Assembly (NCBI GenBank): GCA_964036045.1
Contig: OZ038385.1
Location: 28,976,853 to 29,040,852 of the forward strand
Source: Eutreptiella sp. 'Long Island Sound 2002'
Lineage: Eukaryota; Euglenozoa; Euglenophyceae; Eutreptiales; Eutreptiaceae
Direction: 5' to 3'
Length of the DNA: 64,000 nt
In this document: one piece after another, positions 42,531 through 53,805 of the stretch
Numbering within the stretch: the first letter of the stretch is position 1
How the letters are laid out: each line of letters begins with the position of its first letter
Position numbers and translations under genes: made by a program
Notes under the pieces: model-generated
Databases searched by the model: none
What the model was told of the DNA's origin: nothing
The model's input: the letters and a program-made list of their open reading frames with translations, nothing else

Positions 42531-43060
42531 CACACGGAGAGCCGAGCAGCGGGAGACCAACAAAACAAACAAGAGAAGGGGGGGGTGGGGGGCGGCAGCA
42601 GACGGCGAGAACCGCCGACCAGCGCCAAGCCAGCGGGCATGAGCAGAGCAACAGAAAAAAAAAAACGGAGCACCCATCGGCAGGGACGAAAACCGCGAGG
42701 CACAGAAGGGGAGGGGGGGGCACCAACAACAGGGGAGCAGCCAACGGCCGGGCGGGAAACAAAAAAGCAGCGAGGGCACACAGAGAGCCGGGCAGCGGGA
42801 GACCAACAAAACAACCAAGAGGAGGGTGGGGGGGGGGGCAGCAGACGACAACCGCTGACGAGCGCCAAGCCAGCAGGCAGGAGCAGAGCAGAAAATAAAA
42901 AAAAACGGGGCACCGAGCTGCAGCGACGAAAACCGCGAGACACAAAAGCGGGGGGGGGGGGGGAACCACCAGGGAGCAGGCAGCGGCCAGGCAGGACACA
43001 AAAGCAGCAAGAGCGCACGGAGAGCCCAGAGGCGGGAGACCAACAAAACAAACAACACAC
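42478..43060. repeat. Tandem repeat, ~240-bp unit, about 2.5 copies
   Basis: Units starting near 42478, 42724 and 42965 share AACCACCAGGGAGCAG or AACAACAGGGGAGCAGCC, GAGCGCACGGAGAGCC-type sequence, GGGAGACCAACAAAACAA and long runs of G and A. The first unit is the 3' end of gag copy 2, so the array grew from that sequence. No gene is present in spite of long minus-strand open frames. Confidence 0.7.
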
Positions 43061-44140
43061 AGCGCCAAGGCCAAGGGCACCCGGGGCTGGAAACCAGAGA
43101 AAGCCGGAGACAACGGGGGCGCCCAGCCAAAGCGAAGAAAAAAAAAAAGAAAAAAGAAAACAAAAGAAGAAGACAGGGGGGGGGAGGGAGAAAAAAATAG
43201 AAAGAAAGCGCCAAGGCCCGAGGCACCCGGGGCCGGAAACCAGAGAAAGCAAGAGACAACGGAGGCGCACAAGGGGAACAACGCAGGAAAAAAAAAAGGG
43301 GGGGGGGGCAAACAAAGGAACAGGAGAGGGGCAGGCCCTGCCCAGAGGGGGCCAAGCAAAGCAGACAGACAAAGCGGCCAAAGGAAAAGGTGAGGCGCAC
43401 CAGAGCGCCCGGGAGGCCGGCCCGCCCGACCCGACCAGGAAATGGACGAGCACACGCACACACGCACAGGACCCGGGCGTGGCGTCGTCCGACCCGCAAG
43501 GGGAGGTGTCGGCGTCCACACCAAACAGCCCCGGTGCACCGGCCGAGTCCCCCGTCAAACGACGGACGGTACGGGAAACCGGACGCGTCGGTGACTGGGT
43601 CCACACACGCCAACCACCGCAGCGCACGCAGCCCAAGACCGACGCCAGAGGGACCCGCCAGGGAAAACCCCATCGCGGGGCCCCGAGCGGGTACAACGCG
43701 GAGTGAGCCCAGCGCCCCCGCCTAGGCGGGGGCCAGCGGCAGGCACGATGAGCCCGGTTCTCGGCCGGCCTCCGCGTGCCCCGCGCAGCCACCTAGTAAA
43801 GCCGGGTGGAGAACCCCGGGGTGGGGAAAGGCACCACGGCGTCGGGAAAGCCTACCATAGCACCGAGAGCCACCGGAGTGGACGAGGCGCGACGCACCAC
43901 ACGGGGCCACGAGGCACACCGGAGACGCACGGCGCCGGCCACAACCAAGGCACACGGACAGGTGCCAAGCAACAACGGCCGCCGGGTGCCGCAAACCCGG
44001 ACAGCGCGCACAACACGCAACGAGCCACGGCTCGAGAACGGGTGCCCAGGAACACCAGCCGCCGTCTGGATGGACGAGTGCGCGCCCGGAGGGTACCCAG
44101 CCCCTGCCGGCTACGAACAGCCGCCGTCCGGATGGACGAG
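43061..44140. other. GC-rich sequence without recognised gene
   Basis: A-rich and G-rich runs (43130-43310) are followed by evenly GC-rich sequence with open frames in most phases on both strands, a sign of low stop density. The short block CAGCCGCCGTCTGGATGGACG repeats near 44057 and 44120. Confidence 0.45.
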
Positions 44141-44149
44141 TCTGCGCCC

Positions 44150-44458
44150 CGCACACGCAATCCACAGCACAACACACCGAGCGAGCACACCGGTGAACAG
44201 GAGCCAAGGGGCCCAGGACACCGTACACGCTCCACAACACACCGAGCGGGCACACCGGTGAACAGGAGCCAAGTGACCCAGGACACCGCACAAGCAAAGC
44301 CAAGGACGGAGCGCGCACACCGGTGAACAGGAGCCAAGTTGCCTAGGACACCGCACACGCAGCACAACACACCCAGCAGGCACACCGGTGAACAGGAGTC
44401 AAGTGGCCAAAGACACTGCACGAGCAAAGCGACGGACGGAGTTGGCGCACCGGTGAAC
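44150..44458 (+). repeat. 62-bp satellite, array A (about five copies)
   Basis: The units contain GGTGAACAGGAGCCAAGTGG then a GCCCAGGACACCGCAC block and a variable CA-rich spacer. This is the same unit as at 56213-58812 and, inverted, 59878-60320. Confidence 0.85.
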
Positions 44459-44469
44459 TTGACCGTCCT

Positions 44470-46086
44470 TGATGATGATCCAAAAGTGTATCCTGCAAGC
44501 CTGCACAGAATATTGTCCTTTGCGAAGCACAACACTTCAATAAGAAACGGATGTGTTGTCCACCCCATGCTACAAAGAAGGAGCATTCTTTCTCTTAAAG
44601 GCAAATTCCAAGACGCCTTTACAAGCATCCTTTAATGATGCTCCAGCTTTTTGAGATTACCAGCAAATCTCCTTTGCTATTCCTTAGAAACCCCGCCAAT
44701 CACCGTGCACTGCGTTTTTTTTTCCACTTGCTCTCCTGCACAGTCCAAAACAGACTCTCAAGGGCTGCCTGGTGGATGGCACATTCACTTCCGCATCTCA
44801 CACGGTTCCTGCACAAAGCGGACAGCACCTTTTACTTTGTGGACTCCCATCCTTCGTGTCCATTCATGGTTCACCCAGGAAATTTGTTGCATGAACGATT
44901 TTCACGGCTGCTTGGAGATTGGGACTGCAACACTTGCCAACGCTGCGGACATTTGTGCATCCATTAGGTATGTGGTTACTTGTGCTACCGCGGCTACCAC
45001 ACCACCTTGAAACTCAGTGGCACCATGAGCTGTTCTGAGATACAGGCCATGATTCACTCGGGCATTGTTCATGGTCCAACCGAACGCGTTCAGGCTTATT
45101 CATCAAGCGGCATGCAGTGATGTAAAGCGGATCAAACATACAAGAATAGAAAAAAATTCTTGCTCACCAGAACAAAAACAGATTGGTCAAAAATGACAGC
45201 ATGCGAAACGGTGCACCGGTATGCCATAAGGCAGCTCCAGAAATATCTTTGGACCTTTCATTTCACCCGACGTTCACGGCAGGAGATTGTGAAGAGAAGA
45301 AAGCGTTTCCTAAACAGCACTTTGGGACAAGACGTAGGGGATGACAGTGATATATCATTACTGGATAAAGCAAGACATTGCTTCGATGAGAAGAACATTC
45401 AAAACTTCCTCTCACAATGCAAGGGGTCCCACAAAACAAAAAGCGACTATGGCAGAAGTCTGTATTATTCTATGCAAAGTTAGGGCATGCAAAAGAAAAT
45501 TGGGTATCACTATTTGGACCAGAAGTCTGACAGCTTTGATTCTCAAGGTCGCAAGCAATATGACCGGCAAGATTGGGGAAGGCTGAGGGATTTCTGTGAG
45601 GGGGCCATGGATTTGAGTGTCCGCGACCGCTTGTTTGCGCTCCTGTTTTTCCATGTGGTTCTGGAATCACCAAAGGTGCCTCTCTTTACGGTCTTGAATG
45701 CACTTGCACAAACAACGCTTGATCAGGTGGACCAAAGTTACCTGCAAGTGCCATTGGAGGAGGGACCAGTGGCACACAACATGTTGCGGTTGGACCAGTC
45801 GCCACTCAAAGTACACTCCATACTCCATGAGTGTGCAAAGCCCCTACAATCATACAGTAATGGTGCAGAGAGCGAACCGTGGAAGCTGAAGCATGTCGCC
45901 GATGCATTGGCAGGGGGCACAGATTCGAGATTCCTTTTTCCCGACCATACACGATTCAACAGAGACGGTTTTTACCATCTACCCACGCGAAAGGCCCAGG
46001 CCTTTCTGCGCCGTGCGATTCACTCTAGAGGGCTGCTCATGTGCAATGGGTTATCAACAGCCAAAACCAAGGTGGCAAAATCATGA
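44470..46086 (+). pseudogene. Decayed coding region of unknown family
   Basis: One plus-strand phase reads coherently from about 44635 to 46086 across TAG 44965-44967, TGA 45118-45120 and TAG 45481-45483. The part 44470-44634 looks coding in another phase. Blocks include GDWDCNTCQRCGHLCIH (a Cys/His cluster that may bind zinc), AYSSSGMQ, HFTRRSRQEIVKRRKRFLNS (basic), RDRLFALLFFHVVLESPKVP and YHLPTRKAQAFLRRAIHSRG. At about 540 codons, with Cys/His and basic segments, a transposon protein is plausible. I do not recognise the family. The C-terminal 199 codons (45487-46083) are intact. Confidence 0.5.
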
Positions 46087-46218
46087 AAGCGGTCCTATTC
46101 ACAGCCTCAGTTGTACGCGTTTTGGTCAAGTGCAGACCTCAACCATCAGAATGGATCCACTCTCTTGGCGTGCAAGGCGCCCCCCTTTTTTTTGTTGAAT
46201 GCAGACGAAGTAGGGAGT

Positions 46219-46332
<114 letters not shown>

Positions 46333-46779
46333 GGCGGGGGAGAAGGGTTTGTTGCATTGCGCTTGTAACCCTGCCTCTGGTCCACATGCATCAATGGAGT
46401 AGGTTTGTGGCCACGACAGACACGACAGCTTCAACCCCTAATCGTCTGTTAGGTCATGACCATTTTGCATATGTGTGTCTTTCACAGAGGGCGATGTTTG
46501 GCACGATATTCTTGCACCTGTGCGGTGTATGCCACGTCTCACCCGCAATCCTGAGACTGGGGTTTCTTGGAGCAAGAGATACTGTGGGGTGACCAGACCC
46601 TGATGGACACCATGAGAAAGCAAAATTTAAAGAAGAACGGAGCATGTGACCAGCCGGGGACAAAAGACTGCTTCCTACAAAAAGGCTGACTGCAGGTATT
46701 CCCATCACTGCAAGCCATCTGAATTGCGCAAAGGGTGAAAGATTGGGGCATGGAAACAACCAACGATTGGTGACACAGT

Positions 46780-47270
46780 GGCTATTGAGCCCAGATACAA
46801 CAGCACTTACCCACAGTGGCTGGACAACCCAGATGCAGCAGCACTTAGCAACATTGACTTGTGAGATCAGATACAACAGCACTTATACACAGTGGCTGGA
46901 CAACCCAGATGCAGGAGCACTTACCTTGTTTTGCCTTTTTTTGCCTTTTCTTGCCTTTGTTTACCTTACCCACAGTGGCAGGACAACCCACATGCAGCAG
47001 CACTTACACACAGTGGCTATTGAGCCCAGACAGAACAGCACTTACCCACAGTGGCTGGACAGCCCAGATGCAGCAGCACTGGCGCGCAGTGGCTATTAAG
47101 CCCTGACACAACAGCACTTATACACAGTGGCTGGACAACCCAGATGCAGGACCACTTACACACAGTGGCTAGTGAGACCAGATACAACAGCACTCCCCCA
47201 CAGTGGCTAGGGAGCCCAGACACAACAGCACTTACATACAGTGGCTGGACAACCCAGATGCAGAACCCAC
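46780..47270. repeat. Tandem repeat, ~60-bp unit
   Basis: About eight units share CACAGTGGCTGGACAACCCA or CACAGTGGCTATTGAGCCCA and ACAACAGCACTTAC. One spacer is expanded with TTGCCTTTT repeats near 46930. Immediately after it, a 26-bp block with CACATGGGTACCCGTCTCAT is duplicated (47270-47330). No gene is seen. Confidence 0.8.
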
Positions 47271-47389
47271 ATGGGTACCCGTCTCATGGTGAGACGGGTC
47301 CACATGGGCACCCGTCTCATGGGCAGAGGGGTGGAGATGCGAAAATGGTGAAAGATTGGGGCATTGAAACAACCAAGGATTGCTAACGT

Positions 47390-48150
47390 GTGCATGGCCG
47401 GGCACTGAGAATCAAATCGACTGTTGCTGCATCACACAGCCTGTGCATACTGATGGATCCATCATACTCAGCCATATCTGCTAGTCAGGTGTTGTGCAGG
47501 TGGTGGGTCCAGGGGGCGTGCCATTCCACGTTTATCTGAAGGTACGGTGCATTGTGCCGCCATCTGCCCACTGTGTGTGCTGCAGAAGAGAGTCAAGCCC
47601 CCTTGTTGCTTTTCGACACACAATTTGGTCACGATGACGGTCATGTACAAGGTGGAAGCGATGGTCAGGGGGGAACCATCTACACCTGCCGGTTTTGCAT
47701 TGCAGTCTCTTTGCATCCTCTACCTGGTTACCAAACATTATCCATGTGGTCAAGCGCATCCTGGCTATGATGCAAATTATCAACCCGGTGCTGCCGGAGA
47801 TTTGCTAGTGTGTGTAGCAGACAGTTTGTCATCTACTTCAATGGTCTGTACTATGGTGTGTTCAACAGCCAATTGTTTGATGTTCTGTGGCCAAGTGCCA
47901 CAATGTGGCGCAGCGACTGCGCCAATCATGGCAACGGTGTGTGCCAGTTGATGAATGCAGGATTTGCTTGAAGCGTCAGCTGGTTTACCCACGATGCAGC
48001 AGCCCGTGAGGGGACTGATTTGTGATTGTTGCCTGCACGGTGAGTATGATCTTTGGACTGTGAACTCACAGATATTTTTTGGTTTTTCAAGCTCAACATC
48101 TCTGTTGTCTCCTCTGTCTTTTGCCAAGCACGCTTCATGGTAAAGGGGAG
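47390..48150. other. No recognised gene
   Basis: Moderate-length frames occur on both strands (for example 47547-47951 plus), but none shows a motif, and overlapping frames look equally plausible. It could include a decayed gene. Confidence 0.35.
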
Positions 48151-48159
48151 GGGGGTGGC

Positions 48160-48730
48160 GTGCATTGCATAGGGTTAGGGTGCCTCCCTCCCAATCTAGA
48201 TCACACCAGAGGTCAGAGGACTTCCGGAGAGAGACGCCGTAACCCTAACCCTTGGAGAAGCCTGTTGTTAATTCACGCACGTGTGTGTGTCTGTGTGTGT
48301 GTGTGTGTTGTGTGTGTGTGTGTGTCTGGACGTGCACATATAGGACTCCTAAGGCACAACGGCCCACTTGTTGGCACGCGAACAGTCTGGTGCACTACGC
48401 TGCAGAAAAATCCAATCTCCATCGTGCAACACCGACCCGTGTCAAGGACCCCATCAGGTTGTGACTTTGGTGTTCTCGCCGTGTGTGCCTGTGTGTGTGT
48501 TGCGTTTCAGCTCCAATTGCCGTGCAGCTGGTCATGTCAGCATAGCTGGCGCAGAACCCCATCCGCGCGAGGTCACACTTCCGGAGGGAGAACCTCTGTC
48601 AACCGTTATAAATCGGTTACTGTCGCGAGTTTTTCCCGACATGAAAAAACCAGGTTGCGGCTTTCCATGGTGTGTATAAGGCTGCATCGTATGCACCTCC
48701 CGTCTTTATTAGGGTTAGGGTCACCGAGCT
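48160..48730. repeat. Segments bounded by telomere-like CCCTAA/TTAGGG motifs
   Basis: TAGGGTTAGGGTG at 48167-48182 and GTAACCCTAACCCT at 48238-48251 face each other around a ~55-bp body (CCTCCCTCCCAATCTAGATC...). Similar bodies with CCCTAACCCTA ends occur at 50476-50552, 51806-51882 and in part at 55050-55103 and 55390-55440. A TTAGGGTTAGGGT also lies at 48711. A (GT)n microsatellite (48282-48325) sits between. These look like short repeats with inverted ends, not true telomeres. Confidence 0.6.
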
Positions 48731-48796
48731 GGTGGAACCAGTCTTGGTTTTATAACCCTTTTTAGTGTCCAGGGTGGACCTACCAGGTTTAGCAGC

Positions 48797-48817
48797 AGCA
48801 AGCAGCAAGCAGCAAGC

Positions 48818-48848
<31 letters not shown>

Positions 48849-48852
48849 GCAG
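48797..48852 (+). repeat. (AGCA)n / (AGC)n simple repeat
   Basis: Mixed AGCAGC and AAGC units, about 55 bases. No coding role is suggested. Confidence 0.85.
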
Positions 48853-50157
48853 CACGCGCGAAATGGCTAAAAAACAGAACTCCGTCGTGGTGCTTTGGAT
48901 TTGGTTGAGATTTCGGTGCATGATACCTATGGGTGTGAAGTACACACACAGGAGGTTTGAGCGAGAAACTCGATGGTGGCGACCGGCAACGGGCTTCGCG
49001 GGTAGCGCACCCAGGTTTCAAAATCTGTCAAAAATGACCAGAAAATGCCATTTTTGGGTAGTTACAGTTGCCTAGCATGTCCTTGTAGGGGGGAATTGGC
49101 ACGGAAACCAATGTAGATGTTGAACGAACACCTTTGGTCACTGTCTAGTGGGGTTCACACCCAAGTAGTGGGCCCAATGACCTCTTTTTGGGCCCATTTT
49201 CGACACATTTTAGCCCCTATAAGTTCCCAACCACCCTCCATTTATTTCTTCGACGCCTGAACTCCGACAACCCTCGCCTGACCCCCCACCCTCGCCGTAC
49301 ACGAATGTGCATGGCTTGAGTCCTGTAGCATCTGCCCGCAAAGCCCCTCTTACCTGCTACCGGCCGTTGTGGTGGCGGGGGCCATCGCACTCAAGCAGTG
49401 CATCAATGAATCATCACGTGCCTAATGCATAAGAAACGGGATCGCGGTGAAGCGAAAGCCGATTGTAGTTTGTTTTCTTCGTGTCCTTAGAATGGTTGTG
49501 TATTGGTATAATATGTTGTGCTCATCCTTTTGCACTTGTGGATGTCACCTTGTACTAGGTATTTTTCCTTGGCGGGGAACGGGATTCGCAAGTGGCGGAC
49601 CTCAGTTTCAAAAACTGCAGTTTAGGGTCAAACACAGCCATTTTTGGGCCAAAAAAGCCCTAGAACACATTCAAAACGGCGAAACGAAGGGAAACGGTGG
49701 CTACACTCCATGTGCGGCTTGACTTCCCCGTGTCAACGAGCTCTTTGCCGCCCTCTAACTCCATGATATGTCCAGGAAACGGCCTAAAAAGGCCCCCAGA
49801 AGCTCCAAATGCCGACAGCCACAAACCAAGAATAGGCCATATCTTTGGCTACATGGCTCAAAATGCGATTCCGAGGGCACCTACTCCACCCACAACCCCC
49901 CACTTTTTGTGGTTTCCACCCCTCAGAATTGCCCAAAGGGACGCCTAGACCCCAATGCCTAGGCCCACCAGGCTCCGGCAAGCTGCAAGCTGAGGCCCAA
50001 ACAGGTGGGTGCCCAAATGGGTCAACAGGGTCCAGTAGGGGCAAAAAGATGACTTTTCTCAAAAATGATCCTAGACCATGTGCGACGCTAAAACAAGTGT
50101 TTTTGGACTGTTTTGAGCTTGTGGTGGCCCATTTTGGTACTCCGAAAATCCCAAAAT
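48853..50157. other. Low-complexity intergenic repeats, no gene
   Basis: Repeated phrases such as GGGTCAAAAA, TTTTTGGGCC and GCATTTTTGG give a diverged, periodic look. Two stretches, near 49005 and 49590, share GCGGACCTCAGTTTCAAAAA-like sequence. No protein is recognised. Confidence 0.45.
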
Positions 50158-50595
50158 GCCTTGAAACTGGGCTGTTTTGAGACCAAAAACGGGTCAAAAA
50201 TGGGTCAAAAACGCATTTTTCCAGACCTCATCCTAGACCATTTGGGGTGCACAAACGGGTGAAATAGGCCCATTTTGAGCCCATTTTGGGGGCATTTTGG
50301 CCCCTCAGAAGTCCAAAAAGCCTTGAACGTGGGCCTCGTGGTGATGGGGTCGACTTGCAAGCTGATTTTACTTTGTCAAGAGCCATCAATGTGTGAATCA
50401 TTCTTGATGTCCCTCACCAGTTATAGCTGATGTTCCCTCCCCCACCAGCTCGGTCCCAATATTCAGTCTTGATTAGGGTGCCTCCCTCCCAATCTAGATC
50501 ACACCAGAGGTTAGAGGACTTCCGGAGGGGGACGCCGTAACCCTAACCCTAGTATAACAGGAGGTGCACACGAAGCAGCCCTATATGCATGATGG

Positions 50596-50709
50596 AAAGC
50601 CGCACCCTGTTTTTTTCACTTTGAAAAAAGTTTTGTAACTCTGTCAATGGTTATAAATCGGTTACTGTTATGATTTTTTGCTTGGATGAAAAAAACAGGG
50701 TGCGGCTTT
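50596..50709. repeat. ~114-bp fold-back unit with 23-bp inverted ends (MITE-like)
   Basis: The unit begins AAAGCCGCACCCTG followed by a T run and CA, and ends with the exact reverse complement at 50687-50709. The middle contains TTTTGTAACTCTGTCAA and AAATCGGTTACT. Further copies are at 51926-52039, 53942-54055, 54176-54305, 54424-54538, 54651-54765, 55149-55264, 55482-55596 and 55979-56092. Right halves lie at 48598-48665, 54880-54930 and 55710-55762. Presumably it is a miniature inverted-repeat element that was then amplified inside larger tandem units. Confidence 0.8.
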
Positions 50710-50734
50710 TGGTATGTCAAGTGTCACCTCGGGG

Positions 50735-51385
50735 GCTCAAAATGTGCCCTTTCACAGAAACTGGGGACTCAAACTGTGCCCTTTCACAGAAGCTGGGGGC
50801 GCGAACTGTGCCCTTTCACAAAAATCTGGGGCGCGAACTGTGCCCTTTCACTGAAATTGGGGGCTCAAACTGCGCCCTTTCACTGAAATTGGGGGCTTGA
50901 ACTGTGCCCTTTCACCGAAATTCGGGGCTCAAACTGTGCCGCTTCACACAAATTGGGAGCTCAAACTGTGCCCTTTGACAGAAATTGCTGGCGCAAAATG
51001 TGTCCTTTCACAGAAACTGGGGACTCAAATTGTGCCCTTTCACAGAAATTGGGGGCTCGAACTGTGCCCTTTCACTGAAATTGGGGGTCTAAACTGTGCC
51101 CTTTCACTGAAATTGGAGGCTTAAACTGTGCCCTTTCACTGAAATTGGGGGCTTAAACTGTGCCCTTTCACCGAAATTTGGGGCTCAAACTGTGCCGCTT
51201 CACACAAATTGGGAGCTCAAACTGTGCCCTTTGACAGAAATTGCTGGCGCAAAATGTGTCCTTTCACAGAAATAGGGGGCTCAAACTGTGCAATTCACAG
51301 AAATTGGGGCCGCAAACTATGCTCTTTCACAGAAATCAGGGGGCTCAAACTGTGCCCTTCGACAGAAACTGGGGGCGCAAACTGC
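50735..51385. repeat. 32-bp minisatellite (first copy; second at 52065-52714)
   Basis: About twenty units of the type GGGGCTCAAACTGTGCCCTT then TCACAGAAATT- with scattered substitutions. Because 32 is not a multiple of three, the repeat cycles through all phases and gives short artefactual frames. Confidence 0.9.
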
Positions 51386-52989
51386 GGTGAGGATTGCGTG
51401 AATGTTCCTCCTCCCCTTTCTCCTATCCTTCCCTTTCCATCTAATACAGCGGTTTATTTATAGCAATATGGTTCGCAACGCGGTTATTCCTTGAAACTGG
51501 GCTGTTTTGAGACCAAAAATGGGTCAAAAATGGGTCAAAAACGCATTTTTCCAGACCTCATCCTAGACCATTTGGGGTGCACAAACGGGTGAAATAGGCC
51601 CATTTTGAGCCCATTTTGGGGACATTTTGGCCCCTCAGAAGTCCAAAAAGCCTTGAACGTGGGCCTCGTGGTGATGGGGTCGACTTGCAAGCTGATTTCA
51701 CTTTGTCAAGAGCCATCAATGTGTGAATCATTCTTGATGTCCCTCACCAGTTATAGCTGATGTTCCCTCCCCCACCAGCTCGGTCCCAATATTCAGTCTT
51801 GATTAGGGTGCCTCCCTCCCAATCTAGATCACACCAGAGGTTAGAGGACTTCCGGAGGGGGACGCCGTAACCCTAACCCTAGTATAACAGGAGGTGCACA
51901 CGAAGCAGCCCTATATGCATGATGGAAAGCCGCACCCTGTTTTTTTCACTTTGAAAAAAGTTTTGTAACTCTGTCAATGGTTATAAATCGGTTACTGTTA
52001 TGATTTTTTGCTTGGATGAAAAAAACAGGGTGCGGCTTTTGGTATGTCAAGTGTCACCTCGGGGGCTCAAAATGTGCCCTTTCACAGAAACTGGGGACTC
52101 AAACTGTGCCCTTTCACAGAAGCTGGGGGCGCGAACTGTGCCCTTTCATAAAAATCTGGGGCGCGAACTGTGCCCTTTCACTGAAATTGGGGGCTCAAAC
52201 TGCGCCCTTTCACTGAAATTGGGGGCTTGAACTGTGCCCTTTCACCGAAATTCGGGGCTCAAACTGTGCCACTTCACACAAATTGGGAGCTCAAACTGTG
52301 CCCTTTGACAGAAATTGCTGGCGCAAAATGTGTCCTTTCACAGAAACTGGGGACTCAAAGTGTGCCCTTTCACAGAAATTGGGGGCTCGAACTGTGCCCT
52401 TTCACTGAAATTGGGGGTCTAAACTGTGCCCTTTCACTGAAATTGGAGGCTTAAACTGTGCCCTTTCACTGAAATTGGGGGCTTAAACTGTGCCCTTTCA
52501 CCGAAATTTGGGGCTCAAACTGTGCCGCTTCACACAAATTGGGAGCTCAAACTGTGCCCTTTGACAGAAATTGCTGGCGCAAAATGTGTCCTTTCACAGA
52601 AATAGGGGGCTCAAACTGTGCAATTCACAGAAATTGGGGCCGCAAACTATGCTCTTTCACAGAAATCGGGGGCTCAAACTGTGCCCTTCGACAGAAACTG
52701 GGGGCGCAAACTGCGGTGAGGATTGCGTGAATGTTCCTCCTCCCCTTTCTCCTATCCTTCCCTTTCCATCTAATACAGCGGTTTATTTATAGCAATATGG
52801 TTCGCAACGCGGTTATTCCAATAGAAGACCGCCAAAAGGTGCCTCAGGCAATTTAAGAACAGCCAAACACCCTGTCGATGACAGCAAAATGTCGGGCAGT
52901 ACTGGAAAGCGGGGTTGATGGGGTCGATCTTTCCATGTTCGATGAGGACAGGCTGCGCAATCTTTGGAGCAACAGTCAGCAGCAACGTA

Positions 52990-53515
52990 TACAAAATGCT
53001 TTGGTTTTGTGGTTTCTTGGTTTTTTGGTTTTTGGATGTTTTTTGGTTTTTTGGGTGGTTCTTTGGTTTTTTTGGATGTGTTTCCGGTTGTTTTTTCCAT
53101 GGTTTCTTGGTTTTTCTTGGTGGCTTTTTGGTTCTTTGGGTGGTTTTTCTGTTTTTTGGATGGTTTTTGTTTTTAGATGGGTTTTCGGTTTTTTGGGATG
53201 GTTTTTTGGATGGTTTCTTGGTGTGTTGGGTGGTTAATTCTGGTTTTCTGGTTTTTTTGGTGTTTTTGTGGTTTTTTGGGTGGTTTTTCTGTTTTTTTTT
53301 GATTGGCGTTCGGTTTTTTTGGATGGCTTTTTGGATGGTTTCTTAGTGTTTTGGGTGGTTCTGTGGCTTAGGTTGTTTTCTTGGTTTTTTTCTGCGGTTT
53401 TTTGGTTTTTGGGGTGGTTTTTCTGTTTTTTGGATGGTTTTTGTTTTTTGATGGGTTTTCGGTTTTTTTGGATGGTTTTTTGGATGGTTTCTTGGTGTTT
53501 TGGGTGGTTGTTGCG
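52990..53515. repeat. GGTTTTTTGG-type low-complexity tract
   Basis: The plus strand consists almost only of G and T in phrases such as GGTTTTTTGGATGGTTT. Open frames in several phases are compositional. The short flanks 52818-52990 and 53516-53800 hold no recognised gene. Confidence 0.8.
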
Positions 53516-53805
53516 GTTAGGATAGCCAGCTGCCTCTATGACGGTTTTCAATTGTACAATGACATTTTGCAAATCAATAATGTCATCTTCGGCAACAAGA
53601 CAAGTGAAATTACTGGCACAGCCTCCAACGTCAACACTGCATCGTGGTTCATCCTTTGCCCTGCATTGTGATTTGGGGTTTGTTTGTTTGTTTGTTTGAG
53701 TGTGTTATGTGCACGTCAGATTCGTGTGTCTCATCGGCATTGGCGTTGTGGTGTTGTGGGCTGTCACGAACACCACCTCTGTGTAATTTAAAACAGTGCC
53801 GCTAG

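Larger units (their letters stand above)
50158..52817. repeat. 1,330-bp tandem duplication (50158-51487 and 51488-52817)
   Basis: Both copies start at CCTTGAAACTGGGCTG and contain, in order, the GGGTCAAAAATGGG region, a telomere-motif repeat, a ~114-bp fold-back unit, a 32-bp minisatellite and the same exit into GGTTCGCAACGCGGTTATTCC. Only about six differences are visible, for example CACAAAA/CATAAAA near 50820 and one G-run length change near 51345. The duplication is very recent or an assembly artefact. Confidence 0.9.

Noticed and set aside
42091-43792. Minus-strand frames of more than 400 codons rich in Phe, Leu and Pro
   Set aside because: They lie opposite a tandem array with A and G runs and a gag fragment coded on the plus strand. 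There is no motif and the composition is driven by homopolymers.
50670-52792. Small frames with CALSLKLGAQT-like repeats
   Set aside because: These are translations of a 32-bp minisatellite in changing phases, duplicated by the 1,330-bp repeat.
52878-53671. Phe/Trp-rich plus-strand frames resembling membrane proteins
   Set aside because: They are the product of a G/T-only low-complexity tract, open in several phases.
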